Below, piece after piece: positions 1 through 9,001 of a DNA stretch of 64,000 nucleotides. The notes beneath the pieces are model-generated. The model did no database searches. It saw nothing but the letters and a program-made list of their open reading frames with translations, and was not told the origin of the DNA. This stretch comes from Bdellovibrionales bacterium. Its GTDB lineage: Bacteria > Bdellovibrionota > Bdellovibrionia > Bdellovibrionales > UBA1609. Both the position numbers and the translations under genes were made by a program. Location: contig JAIBAM010000004.1 in the NCBI GenBank assembly GCA_019695175.1, positions 45,618 through 109,617 on the forward strand, in the 5' to 3' direction. Each line of letters begins with the position of its first letter. Positions within the stretch are counted from its first letter, which is position 1.

Positions 1-1
1 T

Positions 2-421
2 CCGAATCAAACAGTGCTTGAAGTTTTAGATTTTGAACTGAGGGATTCCATAAAAAAAGATCGTTATTACCAAGTTCAATATAAAAATAAAATTGGCTTT
101 ATTTTTGGAGGCGATCGTGAAGATTCTAGCTCTTGGCTTGAGCGCAGTATTGCCATTCCAAGTGAAAAGTTTTTTGTAACACCGGCTCTGAGCTACATTG
201 AAGTCAGCAATACATCAGGGATAAATTTGCGCAAAACTCCACAGGGTGAATGGCTTGTTTCCATCCCTTACAGAACTAAACTTCAAGTTTTAGATTCCCT
301 AGTACTCGGTGGCAATAACTCACTCTACTACTTGGTCCGTTATCGAGGCTACCAAGGGTATCTGTACTCGGGAAGATTTCTTCCCACCATCACAGTGGAA
401 GAATGGACTCGGGGACTATAG
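2..421 (+). CDS. SH3-like (SH3b) domain protein, 5' end cut by window
   Basis: The reading frame is open at the left edge of the window, so the N-terminus is missing. The visible part holds two SH3-type segments. The first is the end of one unit (YYQVQYKNKIGFIFGG). The second is complete, from INLRKTP through a YYLVRYRGYQGYLYSG ending. The 'INLRxxP...V...G..GY' pattern is typical of bacterial SH3 domains that bind peptidoglycan or cell-wall peptides. A GTG at 14 could start translation, but it lies inside the first domain, so a longer protein is more likely. The next gene follows after 26 bases in the same direction. The function beyond a probable envelope role is unknown. Confidence 0.6.
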   Translation, partial: PNQTVLEVLDFELRDSIKKDRYYQVQYKNKIGFIFGGDREDSSSWLERSIAIPSEKFFVTPALSYIEVSNTSGINLRKTPQGEWLVSIPYRTKLQVLDSLVLGGNNSLYYLVRYRGYQGYLYSGRFLPTITVEEWTRGL

Positions 422-447
422 TTAGTGGTTGTTGATAGGAAAATAAA

Positions 448-1341
448 ATGAAAAAAAATATTAGGTTTGGGTTTATAAGTGGGATGCTTTTTTTGTCTTT
501 GGTCAGCGTTTATTTTTTTAGAGAACCTTTGTCTAGGCACCCGTTGCAAAAACTATTTTCAATTCCAGCTTTAGATCCCCTTTATTTTCTGAAGCAAACG
601 GAATTACAAAGACAAGTCAAAAAAAGTAAGGGCGAAATTCGTTTGCAGGGATTTACAAATGGATATCTTCCCAAAAGAGAACTAAGTTCTTCGGAGTCAA
701 AGCAAAGGGATTTGCATTTTTCTGAACCCAGCAAGCACTCCCAAGATGATTCTAAATTGCAGCCAGTTACCAAAGAAGAACTTATGGCTTTGAAACAATG
801 TTATGCGACGCAAACCTGTAATTTTCCCCAAACGGATCCCCGATCCTATGAATTTGCTTTGGGTCGAGCCATTGCCCTTGGTCTTAAGAATTACTTTGAA
901 CAAAATAAAAATAATTTACAATCCCTTGAGGATTTAACTGCATTAGCCCAAGACTTTATTCAAAGTCGGGATGGTTTTGTCCAAGATCAAGCTCTGGATA
1001 TATTGGCCTATCTACCACCTTCGGCCGAAAATTTAGAATCGTTAACCCAAGCTTTGAAGGATTCATCAGATGGGGATTTAATTGAAAAATCATTGGCGGA
1101 ATGCAAACGTTATTTGAATTCAGAAAATGGGGAAAAAGTGGATCAATTTGTACAGCATATTGTTGAGTCAGGAGGGCATTTTTCATCCCAAAGGATAGCC
1201 TCCCAAATTATTCCATTTATAAATGAAAAAAATTTCCAAAAATATCAGCAGATTTTGGCGCGTTTGCCAAAAGAATCTGTGGCAGCACGCAATCTAAAAG
1301 CCAGTATGGAGGAGTATCTCTTACTTAAGAGGGGATCTTAA
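448..1341 (+). CDS. exported or membrane-anchored helical-repeat protein, unknown function
   Basis: This is a 297-residue protein with an N-terminal basic stretch followed by a hydrophobic segment (about residues 8-24), which is a signal anchor or uncleaved signal peptide. Residues 60-110 are polar and probably disordered. From about residue 110 onward the protein is all-helical in character, with HEAT-like amphipathic repeats (FVQDQALDILAYLPP, NLESLTQALKD). There are two cysteines near residues 116 and 122. A TAGGAA ribosome-binding site sits a few bases before the ATG. It has the same general layout as the product at 24983-25678 (anchor, polar linker, helical repeats), which suggests a lineage-specific family. 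No enzymatic motif is visible. Confidence 0.7.
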   Translation: MKKNIRFGFISGMLFLSLVSVYFFREPLSRHPLQKLFSIPALDPLYFLKQTELQRQVKKSKGEIRLQGFTNGYLPKRELSSSESKQRDLHFSEPSKHSQDDSKLQPVTKEELMALKQCYATQTCNFPQTDPRSYEFALGRAIALGLKNYFEQNKNNLQSLEDLTALAQDFIQSRDGFVQDQALDILAYLPPSAENLESLTQALKDSSDGDLIEKSLAECKRYLNSENGEKVDQFVQHIVESGGHFSSQRIASQIIPFINEKNFQKYQQILARLPKESVAARNLKASMEEYLLLKRGS

Positions 1342-1400
1342 TGATTGACGCCACTTCTTTGTCCGTGCATCTTTGAATAAAACTTGGAAGCAACACAACA

Positions 1401-2078
1401 ATGGAATATTTTAATAGAACTCTAGCTTTAATCTTATGTGTACAACTGTTTTTCTTTGGGGAGATAGTGCTCGCCGGGCCAGCTCCTCTTATCTCCACAT
1501 CCGTGGCTCAGGTGGATAAGCATATTGTTACCAGTCGAGAAGTCAAAATAAGCTTTGCCATTGATCAAGTCTTTAATAAAAGTTTTAATTTTGTTATTCC
1601 TGAAGTTCATACCGATGTCTTTTATGCCTTGGTAAATAAACATGTAACGGAGTGGTCCGTTTACTTGGAGGCCTTGAGTCTGCAAGAAATTAAGCCAGAC
1701 TCCGTTGAGCTACAAAAGTGGGTGCAAAAAGTTGAGACTCAATTAAAAAAAAATAAATCTTGGCAAGAGCTCCAGGTTTCTCAAGCTGAATTGAAAGAGT
1801 TTTTAACCCAAAAATTAATGTCGCAAAAAATGATTCGCTTTCGTGAGCAGTCCTACGTTACTCCAATCTCTGAATTGGATGTGCAAAAATACTATGAAAC
1901 ATTTAAGAAAAACTTTGCAAAAATGAGTTTGGATAAGGCGAAAGAAGATATAAAAAAAATTTTGACCAACCAGCAAATACAAAAAAGAGTCCAGGATTGG
2001 TATGAAGTTTTAAGGGCCAAATATCAAGCTCGACAAAATCCCAATGAAAAAACCTCAGAAAAAAATAACAAAAAATGA
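1401..2078 (+). CDS. SurA-like periplasmic chaperone without PPIase domain
   Basis: The 225-residue product starts with a clear signal peptide ending near VLAG (about residue 26). The mature part begins with VAQVDKHIVTSREV, which resembles the start of the SurA N-terminal chaperone domain ('VNxxVITxxEL'). It continues through lysine-rich helices and ends with a segment like the helix that closes that fold (DKAKEDIKKILTNQQIQKRVQDWYEVLRAK). No parvulin domain is present; there is no room for one. I infer a periplasmic chaperone for outer-membrane proteins. The stop codon overlaps the start of the next gene by four bases (ATGA), so the two are probably translated together. No good ribosome-binding site precedes the ATG. 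Confidence 0.6.
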   Translation: MEYFNRTLALILCVQLFFFGEIVLAGPAPLISTSVAQVDKHIVTSREVKISFAIDQVFNKSFNFVIPEVHTDVFYALVNKHVTEWSVYLEALSLQEIKPDSVELQKWVQKVETQLKKNKSWQELQVSQAELKEFLTQKLMSQKMIRFREQSYVTPISELDVQKYYETFKKNFAKMSLDKAKEDIKKILTNQQIQKRVQDWYEVLRAKYQARQNPNEKTSEKNNKK

Positions 2079-2542
2079 GTTTAAAACCTCAATCAATTCG
2101 TATCGGAAATCTTCAAGAAGCCGATGTGGATTCGGTTTTTTCCATATTGGAACAGGTTTACCAAAAATCTATTTATCCTGTGGGGGGTGCTTGGAATAGG
2201 AGACTGCTTGAATTGCAAATTCAAAATGACCCCAGTTTGGGTTTGTGGAAAAATAAAAAACTTTGTTCATTTTTGTTTTACCGCGAGATGGACTCTATTT
2301 GGGAGATAACTCTTTTAGCTACGGACCTTTCTGAGCAGGAGAAAGGCTATATGAGTGCTTTGTTAAAGCACTTTTTGCAAACTCTTCCCAAGGGAAATCA
2401 AATTTGGCTGGAAGTCCATGAATTAAATCTTTTGGCGCAAAAACTTTACACTAAATTTGGCTTTCGAAAGTCTGGAGTACGACCCAAATATTATCGTGAT
2501 GGAAATAATGCGATTTTATTTACCTACAAAACATTGTCGTAG
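2075..2542 (+). CDS. GNAT-family N-acetyltransferase (RimI-like)
   Basis: The 155-residue length and layout match single-domain GNAT enzymes, which move an acetyl group from acetyl-CoA to an amine. It opens with an IRIGNLQEADVDSVFSI strand-helix. The acetyl-CoA-binding loop region lies around ATDLSEQEKGYMSALLKHF. The end is typical, with LEVHELNLLAQKLYTKFGF followed by RKSGVRPKYYRDGNNAILF, as in RimI proteins that acetylate protein N-termini. The usual Q/RxxGxG/A loop is degenerate here (SEQEKGYMSA), so the substrate cannot be called. It overlaps the preceding gene by ATGA and is followed by a hairpin terminator. Confidence 0.8.
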   Translation: MSLKPQSIRIGNLQEADVDSVFSILEQVYQKSIYPVGGAWNRRLLELQIQNDPSLGLWKNKKLCSFLFYREMDSIWEITLLATDLSEQEKGYMSALLKHFLQTLPKGNQIWLEVHELNLLAQKLYTKFGFRKSGVRPKYYRDGNNAILFTYKTLS

Positions 2543-2593
2543 TAAAACTAACTTGATTAGGAACTTTTTTTGATTTATTTGCTCTGTTCGTCA

Positions 2594-2613
2594 CAAACTT
2601 GAAATCAAGTTTG
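2594..2613. terminator. hairpin between convergent genes
   Basis: A perfect 9-base inverted repeat, CAAACTTGA at 2594-2602 and TCAAGTTTG at 2605-2613, lies between two genes that converge. On the plus strand it is followed by an AT-rich run. The pure U-tract is weak, so it is a probable rather than certain bidirectional terminator. Confidence 0.5.
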
Positions 2614-4539
2614 CTAATTATTTGAATTTTTAACTCTGGGTTCTTTTAAAATATCTGAATAATATCCTCTGCAAAGTGGTTCTTCACAACATTGACCAAC
2701 CATTTGAGCAGTTAAATATAATTTATTTAAAATAATAAGGTTTAATTTCAAATCTGATATCCAATGGATGTTCAGCTCCAATTCTTGGCAAAATTTTATA
2801 GGGTTTATCTCTGAAATTGTTTTGTCTAAGCTGCTTTTGTTTGTTGTACATGATAACACTTTTTTGAGATCAGAATTTAAAGCGTTAAATCTGTCTATAA
2901 AATTTTCTTTATTTTGAGTTTTCAAGATCGATGAAGCGGAAATCGACTGATTGTTTAAAGTTTGTATAAAGTCAGTATAAGATTTAGCACTATCTATGAT
3001 AGTGTTGATTTCTTCTAATTTAGAATCAATATTTAATATTTGAGTCTTAAGTTTTAACTTGCTTGAGGTAAGTGTATCTTTGTTTTTAGAAATAACATAA
3101 AGTTTTGTTTTTATCTCATTTTTGCAGAGGACTTCATTTTTTAAATTGTTTAGGAGATTCATTCTCTGGTGATTTACTAAATTTTCCAGGGCAGCTATTT
3201 GGTAGTTATAATCTTTAAGTGTTAAAGCGAGAGCTTGTTCAAACGCCGACTGAATTTTTGCGGCAGCGGATAACCTCTCGTACCAAGGTTTGTTTTTTTG
3301 CGCGATGACCTCGTCCATTCTTTCTAAGATAAATTCTGCATTGGCGACTACTTCGATTTGATTCTTATTTGAGATAAGAGAATGTAATTTGTTGCCTGTT
3401 TCATTATTATTTTTGGCTAAGACAATTCCCCACAGTTTGTTCAAAGTACTATTGATAATTTCATCCAATTTTTTGGCATCTGCTTCAGGTTTTAAAAGAG
3501 TACATCCATATTCTTTATTATTTTCAACTTCAAGTTCAGTCTGATTTAATTCAATTTTTTTATCCAAAATTCCTATTTCATTTTGAGTATGATTCCTTTG
3601 ATCTTTTAGATTGCCAGCTATTGCTTTCCATCTTTCGATTTCAGAGTTGTAGAAATCTAATTTGATTTCATTTAAATTATGAGCGCTTAAGAGTAATTGT
3701 ATTTGCATGTTAAATTCAGACTCTTTCAATTCGTTGTTTGAACAATTTGAATTAAGACAAAAAGATCCGCGAACATGATCATAATTAGATAAAAAAACAG
3801 GTTTTCCTATTTCTTTTTGACGCTGAATAGCTTTTGCGATGAAAGAAAAGCTTCCATTTTTAGTTAAAGACATTTCCCTCAAGGCGCCTTTTGTTTGGGT
3901 AAGGGCCAAAATTAGGGTGTCACCTTTAAAGGTCTTTGAAGAAACTCTTACCGTTTTACTTGAACTCTTTTCTTTATAACAGGTGCTCAATATCAAGTTT
4001 GGGTCATGGTCCCTATTCGTTCTGATTTGTTGGAGCCATTTTGAAAATAGTTCTATTTGTTTGTTTTCAAATTCTTTTATTCCTGAGTTTATTAGACTAC
4101 GCGCTAGATCGGGGCTTTCACTCCGAACTTCGCTACTGGAACCTACTGCAATATTTATTTGCGCAATTTGTCTTTGCGAATGTTCTGTGTATAAGCCAAG
4201 ATACTCTTTTTGAAGTTTAGTATAATGTTCAAAAGTACTATTGAGCTGGTAAAGTTCATCGATCAATAAACTATCATCTGGATGGGACTTATCCTTTGGA
4301 TTTTCAGGTTTTATGAATTCTGAAATTCCAAATCCAGCAATACCTGCGGCTAATATAACAGCAACACTTGTTGCTCCTGTAAGGGCAGTTGCTTTTCCGA
4401 AAGAGTTTATTGTATTTTCAAAAATATTTTTTGTTTTTAAATTTCTTGTATCAAAATGAGGATTAAATAAAGCAAGGGTTAAATAAAATAAAACTATCCA
4501 AAAAATATTTTTTTTAATCTTATGTTCCACAGTTCCCAC
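2614..4539 (-). CDS. large coiled-coil membrane protein, unknown
   Basis: The 641-residue product has two hydrophobic segments near the N-terminus (about residues 10-26 and 49-72). The rest is a long hydrophilic, strongly helical region rich in N, K, E, L and I that reads as coiled coil (for example around residues 290-345 and 470-530). The C-terminus carries a cysteine cluster (a CC pair and a further Cys in the last 30 residues). Two in-frame GTG codons, at 4539 and 4530, are possible starts; the spacing favours neither clearly. It is more AT-rich and asparagine-rich than its neighbours, which hints at a recently acquired or fast-evolving gene. No family was recognised. Confidence 0.65.
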   Translation of the reverse strand: MGTVEHKIKKNIFWIVLFYLTLALFNPHFDTRNLKTKNIFENTINSFGKATALTGATSVAVILAAGIAGFGISEFIKPENPKDKSHPDDSLLIDELYQLNSTFEHYTKLQKEYLGLYTEHSQRQIAQINIAVGSSSEVRSESPDLARSLINSGIKEFENKQIELFSKWLQQIRTNRDHDPNLILSTCYKEKSSSKTVRVSSKTFKGDTLILALTQTKGALREMSLTKNGSFSFIAKAIQRQKEIGKPVFLSNYDHVRGSFCLNSNCSNNELKESEFNMQIQLLLSAHNLNEIKLDFYNSEIERWKAIAGNLKDQRNHTQNEIGILDKKIELNQTELEVENNKEYGCTLLKPEADAKKLDEIINSTLNKLWGIVLAKNNNETGNKLHSLISNKNQIEVVANAEFILERMDEVIAQKNKPWYERLSAAAKIQSAFEQALALTLKDYNYQIAALENLVNHQRMNLLNNLKNEVLCKNEIKTKLYVISKNKDTLTSSKLKLKTQILNIDSKLEEINTIIDSAKSYTDFIQTLNNQSISASSILKTQNKENFIDRFNALNSDLKKVLSCTTNKSSLDKTISEINPIKFCQELELNIHWISDLKLNLIILNKLYLTAQMVGQCCEEPLCRGYYSDILKEPRVKNSNN

Positions 4540-4627
4540 TCTTTATTTTTAAATAATAATTTTTAATAGAATTAACTTAAAAAAAACAACTGATAGGATC
4601 TGTTTATAAATTTTTCACATATATTCG

Positions 4628-4656
4628 CCAAGGCAAACAGGCTTGCCTGTTCTTGG
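4628..4656. other. imperfect hairpin in intergenic region
   Basis: CCAAG and CTTGG enclose an inner stem AACAGG/CCTGTT with loop CTTG. The structure lies upstream of the minus-strand gene that starts at 4539. It is not followed by a T-run, so it may be a regulatory structure or chance. The rest of 4540-4792 shows nothing recognisable. Confidence 0.25.
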
Positions 4657-4792
4657 AATTAATAAGTTTTGTCGAGAACTCTTTTAAAAACTGATTTGTC
4701 TGTGTAAGATATTCACCAACGCAGGGATGGATTTGGTAGTAAAACGGGTTTGGCTTTTCAAATTTAAAAATTTCTGAAAATGGTTCAAAGAT

Positions 4793-5002
4793 ATGAAGTT
4801 TTTAAAAAGTATCGACGAGAAGATTAATAGGAAGATCATAAAAAGTGCGCCGGCAGAATTTAAATATTATTATCATTTGATAAGGGTGGGTCCACAGCAA
4901 AGACTACGGAAGCACCTTTTATTAAGGATTGCGCAGAGCTCGCCGTTACTTTTTTGGGGTCTACATCAAAACTTATTAAAAGTGATACCTGGCGTTTATT
5001 AA
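4793..5002 (+). CDS. small hypothetical protein (doubtful)
   Basis: This is a 69-codon frame starting ATG with a normal-looking amino-acid mix (basic, helical, with Trp and several Leu near the end). Only its last 27 bases overlap the converging barrel gene, so it is not simply the shadow of another gene. No convincing ribosome-binding site is present and I recognise no family. It could be a small gene, or the start of one truncated by rearrangement. Confidence 0.3.
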   Translation: MKFLKSIDEKINRKIIKSAPAEFKYYYHLIRVGPQQRLRKHLLLRIAQSSPLLFWGLHQNLLKVIPGVY

Positions 5003-6355
5003 AAAGGTGGCGTAGCTGGACTCCTCGATGAGCTTAAGATCTTTAGGACGATATTTTTGAGCTAAAGAGTCAGAGTTGGTACGATGGATTAAGTTCTTGC
5101 TGTAGCGAAACTCGGCTCCGATTGAAAAAGTGTCATTCACCATAAAGTCAGTACCTACAAGTCCAATGATATCAATGGCATGGGATGTAGCTGTACTGTC
5201 AATATTTTCAGATGAATAGTAACTATACCCGTAACCATAGTCTTTATTAAGGTTGGTATATTTGCGGTAGGTATAGTTGGCGCCAAGACCAAGGTACGGT
5301 TTAAAGTTACCTTCACTTTGGGCTAAGAAAGAATATTTTAAGGCACCGATCACATGATATTGGTCCAAGTTCCTATAGAGTGGTGCGCCAGAGACCCAGT
5401 AAATATCATCAATGTCTAAGTTAGTGTAGATAAGTCCAGTTTCAAAAATAAATTTGCTATCTGTTTTAATATCTAACAACAACCCAACCGATCCTTTGCT
5501 CTCCACATTGTCTCCATCAGGATAAGTTGTCGTACCGAGGGCCACTCCAAAGGAATATTTTTTACTGATTCCAGGAGATGCGTTGATTCCTGAGTTTTCA
5601 TCCGCTTCATTTTTGTTTTTTACCGAAGACGATTTGTTATTGTCTGATGAATGGTTTTTATCATCTTTTATGGCGTTAATGATTTCTTCTTTTGCACCAT
5701 TAAGATCCTCTGGGGTTAATTTTTTATCTAATTTATCACTTGGTTCAACGGCTTGTTGTGTTGGAGCGTACAGAATAATTGGCGTTGCTTGAACCGGGGT
5801 TGCTGGTGGCTGGGGTGGTTGTTGAACTTGTGGTGTTGCGGGAACTGTTGGTGGTGTTGTTGGCTCAATATTTGGAACCATTTTTTCTCCACCACTGTTT
5901 TTTCCATTTCCAAATAATCTTTCAGTTCGGGTTCTTTCATCTTCCAATCGTGAACTTTCTAATTTTTCTACGATCTGTTGTTCGGTTTGGACTTCAATTT
6001 CTTGTCTTTTTTTGCGCAATTGTTCGGCCCGAGACTCTGCTAAGGGGGCGGCTTCAACGTAAGTGGCGGGTTGTTTTATAATTGTAACTGTTGGCTGTGC
6101 GATAATAGGAGCATTGTTTCTCTGAGAGATCGAATTGATATTTTCCCTTTGGTTTATATTTTGATTCATATCAATATTCTGATTTTGGCGACGTAATGAG
6201 CCAGGGTCATTCTTGAGATTCATTTGACTGTCATTTCTTATTTCAGAGTCTGAGATGTAATTTTGTCCATGAACTTGATTGGTGGCGCACATAGCAATAG
6301 CTAAAATGATAACGGTTCTTGATGGGCTAAATAAATTCATGTTTTTATTTCTCAT
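4976..6355 (-). CDS. outer-membrane beta-barrel protein with long disordered N-terminus
   Basis: The 459-residue product begins with a signal peptide ending near VHGQ (about residue 31). It continues with about 130 residues rich in N, Q, E and R, then a proline/threonine-rich linker (roughly residues 150-200, PATPQVQQPPQPPATP) and an acidic/lysine stretch. The last 190 residues alternate hydrophobic and polar as in an eight-strand-type barrel, with many aromatic residues. They finish with the typical outer-membrane signature ending in Phe (LINARYHF). The start is supported by GAGGA six bases before the ATG. It probably spans from the periplasm to the outer membrane surface; the linker could reach the peptidoglycan. 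The ligand is unknown. Confidence 0.75.
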   Translation of the reverse strand: MRNKNMNLFSPSRTVIILAIAMCATNQVHGQNYISDSEIRNDSQMNLKNDPGSLRRQNQNIDMNQNINQRENINSISQRNNAPIIAQPTVTIIKQPATYVEAAPLAESRAEQLRKKRQEIEVQTEQQIVEKLESSRLEDERTRTERLFGNGKNSGGEKMVPNIEPTTPPTVPATPQVQQPPQPPATPVQATPIILYAPTQQAVEPSDKLDKKLTPEDLNGAKEEIINAIKDDKNHSSDNNKSSSVKNKNEADENSGINASPGISKKYSFGVALGTTTYPDGDNVESKGSVGLLLDIKTDSKFIFETGLIYTNLDIDDIYWVSGAPLYRNLDQYHVIGALKYSFLAQSEGNFKPYLGLGANYTYRKYTNLNKDYGYGYSYYSSENIDSTATSHAIDIIGLVGTDFMVNDTFSIGAEFRYSKNLIHRTNSDSLAQKYRPKDLKLIEESSYATFLINARYHF

Positions 6356-6840
6356 AACAATTCCTCAGGAAATAGTATTTTTGGAAAGAGACCTCAAGGG
6401 AGTTATGAGCAAATTCTATGCCCATAATTTTTGCGGTTTAAATGGATTGGCAAAGTTGGTAAAACCATGCGCCGCAGAGTACGCAATATAAAGGTGACAT
6501 AAATTGTTATTGTAGTGACAAACTTTGTTTGTATGAACCTTTAGGTACTAACACAGAAGGTGTAATTTTAGAGGTGCTATAGGTACTGCAAAGAAGGATG
6601 CCGCAAAGTAAGATAAAAGGAGTTATGGAGAGAAAATTAGAAAAAAAGAAGCGTACAGTCTGAATAATTTTTAAAGATCTGGGTGAAGGATGAGGTAAAG
6701 ACTCATATCGCATGAATAAGATCGCATAAATAAAATTTTATGAACCAGCTTAGATAAGAAATAAGCTTATATGAGATGAGAAATAAGTTTATATGAGATA
6801 AGAGTCGCTCACTTTTTGAAATTTTTAACATTTAGATTAT
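6356..6840. other. 485-base region without a convincing gene
   Basis: The region lies between the start of the barrel gene and the end of the nucleoside transporter gene, both on the minus strand. Frames here are short and lack ribosome-binding sites. The only structure I see is the short tandem repeat at 6752-6804. The promoter of the barrel gene must lie near 6370-6450, but I cannot point to clear boxes. Confidence 0.5.
6752..6804. repeat. 22-base tandem repeat, about 2.4 copies
   Basis: The unit AGATAAGAAATAAGCTTATATG (shown here as positions 6752-6773) is repeated with two changes at 6774-6795. It starts a third time at 6796-6804 (AGATAAGAG). It lies just past the end of the nucleoside transporter gene. 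Each unit contains a short palindrome around AAGCTT or AAGTTT. Confidence 0.75.
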
Positions 6841-8187
6841 TTATATTAAAAAACCAGCCATGGCGGCCATCATAAAAGTGGCTAAAGTGCCGCCAATAAC
6901 ACTTTTAATTCCCAGTCGCGCCAGGTCGGCTTTGCGTGAGGGGGCCATGCCTCCAATGCCACCTATTTGCACGGCAATGGAAGAGAAATTAGCAAAACCA
7001 CAAAGGGCATAGGAAAGAATCACGGCCGTACGATTTGAAAACTGATCACCTTTCTGAGCAAGATGGAAGTAAGCGACAAATTCGTTGAGCACAGTCTTTT
7101 CGCCCAGCAAAGAAGCTGCAGAAAAGCATTCCTTCCAAGGAATTCCCATGAGCCAGGCAAATGGTGCAAAGAACCAACCTAAAATAACTTCAAAGCTCAG
7201 GGTGGTTGGTGAGATTGCAGTCGGATTTAGGCTGGAGGCGGTCATAATGTGATTTTGTGAAACTAAGCTCTGCCCCCACTCGTTAAAGTGGATCACATTT
7301 CCCACTAAAGCCAGAATTCCATTAATCATGGCGATAAGGGCAATGAACGCGAGAAGCATCCCCGCTACATTCAGGGCTAGCTGCAGACCTTCGGAGGCTC
7401 CTCCGGCGGCGGCTTCTAGCACATTTGTATAGCATTTTTGTTTAGCTTCTTCTGGAATAGAACCCATAGTTTTTGGGCTTTGAGTTTCGGGAAGAAGGAG
7501 TTTGGAAATCACTAAACTTGCCGGTGCAGACATAAAACTTGCGGTAACAAGATGTCCAGCGATGTCAGGGATAAATTGTCTGAGCATTCCTGTGTAAGCC
7601 GCTAGAACGCCCCCAGCCACACTAGCCATTCCCCCCACCATGATGGCGAGGAGTTCTGAATTTGTCATGTTGTTGACGAAGGGTTTGACGACCAAAGGAG
7701 CCTCTGTTTGTCCCACAAAAATATTAGCCGCATTAGAGAGCGATTCGGCTCCGCTGGTTCCCATAAATTTTTGCATGCCCACCGCTAAAAAATGGATCAT
7801 CGGTTGCATGACTCCTATTTGATATAGCACCGCCATGAGTGAGGCCATAAAAATGATAGTGGGTAGAACCTGAAGCGCGAAAATAAAACCCATTTTATCC
7901 ACCTCAATCAAACTGCCAAAAATAAATTTACTTCCTTCATTGGTAAAATCTAAAACCTTGAGGACTCCGTTGTTGGCGAAGTCAAACAACCATCGCATGG
8001 GGCCAGGAACCCCGAGGGCGGGAATACCCAAGGCTAAAAGGGCAAAGGCCCATTGTAAAAGGGTGCCATTAATGACTCCACGCCATCGGATGTGCTGACG
8101 ATGTGAGGAGAGTACATAAGCTATAAAAATAAATGAAAAAAAACCCAATAAACTTATAAGACGACTGGAAAATAAAAACTCCCCCAC
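6841..8187 (-). CDS. nupC: concentrative nucleoside transporter (CNT/NupC family)
   Basis: This is an inner-membrane protein that imports nucleosides by Na+ or H+ symport. The CNT signatures are present. GQTEAPLVVKPFV is the substrate-binding hairpin with the conserved Gln-Thr-Glu. NEFVAYFHL carries the second conserved Glu. CGFANFSSIAVQIGG carries the Asn and Ser that contact the ribose. Hydrophobic segments run along the whole length. I place the start at the GTG at 8187, because GAGGGAGGGA lies six bases before it, whereas the ATG at 8211 has no ribosome-binding site. That gives 448 residues, slightly longer than E. coli NupC. For a predator or scavenger this would recover nucleosides from degraded nucleic acid, and endonuclease I is encoded in the same window. 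Confidence 0.9.
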   Translation of the reverse strand: MGEFLFSSRLISLLGFFSFIFIAYVLSSHRQHIRWRGVINGTLLQWAFALLALGIPALGVPGPMRWLFDFANNGVLKVLDFTNEGSKFIFGSLIEVDKMGFIFALQVLPTIIFMASLMAVLYQIGVMQPMIHFLAVGMQKFMGTSGAESLSNAANIFVGQTEAPLVVKPFVNNMTNSELLAIMVGGMASVAGGVLAAYTGMLRQFIPDIAGHLVTASFMSAPASLVISKLLLPETQSPKTMGSIPEEAKQKCYTNVLEAAAGGASEGLQLALNVAGMLLAFIALIAMINGILALVGNVIHFNEWGQSLVSQNHIMTASSLNPTAISPTTLSFEVILGWFFAPFAWLMGIPWKECFSAASLLGEKTVLNEFVAYFHLAQKGDQFSNRTAVILSYALCGFANFSSIAVQIGGIGGMAPSRKADLARLGIKSVIGGTLATFMMAAMAGFLI

Positions 8188-8356
8188 AATATTTCCCTCC
8201 CTCGGATTCAATTTTAATTTTTTGCTTGACCTTTTTTAGGCGTGGCAAATCTAAATAGGTTTTTAGCGACCCTATTTCTAGTATCAGCAGTTCTTAGAGG
8301 TGAGTAACATCAATGCGTTGAAATTGAAAGTTCCATCTTTTGTTCAAGATTTTGAT

Positions 8357-8938
8357 TTATGATAAAAACTCTTGCAGCTGTTCCAGCTCTAGATTTGAAT
8401 TCCATTGCATTTTTTCAAGAATTTTTCTGGAGGCTAAATGAGCCAAGCCATGGGTTTGGGTCCATTTTTTTAAAAATAACAGGGAAGTAAGTTCGTGATT
8501 TTGTTTTTTTGTTACTTCGTCTTTACTAAAAATCAATCGGGAGATTTCTAAAAACTGATTGGCTGCTATTTTTAGGTTTTCATTTCCAAAAGAAAGAAGT
8601 TGTGGGGTCCAAATTAAATCAAAGAGTTGAGGGTGCTGCGTGGCAAATTCAATGTAGATTTGGCCACAACGACTGAACGATGAAACACTGGGGTCTGAAA
8701 ATTTTAAAGTTAATTCGTTAAAAATTTGTGCCGCTATTTCGGCTAAAAGATCTTCTCGACTGCTAAAGTGTCGGTACAAAGCCACATGGGAGACACCTAA
8801 ATTCTTGGCAATGTTTCTTAGGGACCAACCATTGAGACCTTTTTTCTTTAAAAGACTTTTCCCTTGGGCAATGGATTTAGCGTGAAGATCACCGTGATGG
8901 TAGGGGCGGGGTTTATTTTTGAGGGTTTTCGGGGGCAT
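8357..8938 (-). CDS. TetR/AcrR-family regulator (YHHGDL, WHG-type)
   Basis: The 193-residue product has the N-terminal TetR helix-turn-helix. The motif YHHGDL (residues 13-18) precedes helix 1. SLRNIAKNLGVSHVALYRHF is the DNA-recognition segment, and SREDLLAEIA follows. This combination is typical of TetR proteins with a WHG-type C-terminal ligand domain. AAAGGGAG precedes the ATG by five bases. The gene points away from the lipoprotein gene at 9073, and the shared promoter region carries two palindromic sites, so I infer that it represses itself and the lipoprotein gene until a small ligand binds. The ligand is not predictable from sequence. Confidence 0.88.
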   Translation of the reverse strand: MPPKTLKNKPRPYHHGDLHAKSIAQGKSLLKKKGLNGWSLRNIAKNLGVSHVALYRHFSSREDLLAEIAAQIFNELTLKFSDPSVSSFSRCGQIYIEFATQHPQLFDLIWTPQLLSFGNENLKIAANQFLEISRLIFSKDEVTKKQNHELTSLLFLKKWTQTHGLAHLASRKILEKMQWNSNLELEQLQEFLS

Positions 8939-9001
8939 AGAACTCCCTTTCTTTTATTTAGGTTGTGGAAATAATGAACTAAACGATTCGGACCACTTTA
9001 T

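Noticed and set aside
5728..6081. frames on both strands opposite or within the proline-rich part of the barrel gene
   Set aside because: They are by-products of the repetitive Pro/Gln/Thr codons of the real gene.
6507..6713. 68-codon minus-strand frame with a hydrophobic stretch
   Set aside because: It has no ribosome-binding site; the Phe/Leu/Ser-rich composition is what AT-rich non-coding DNA gives.
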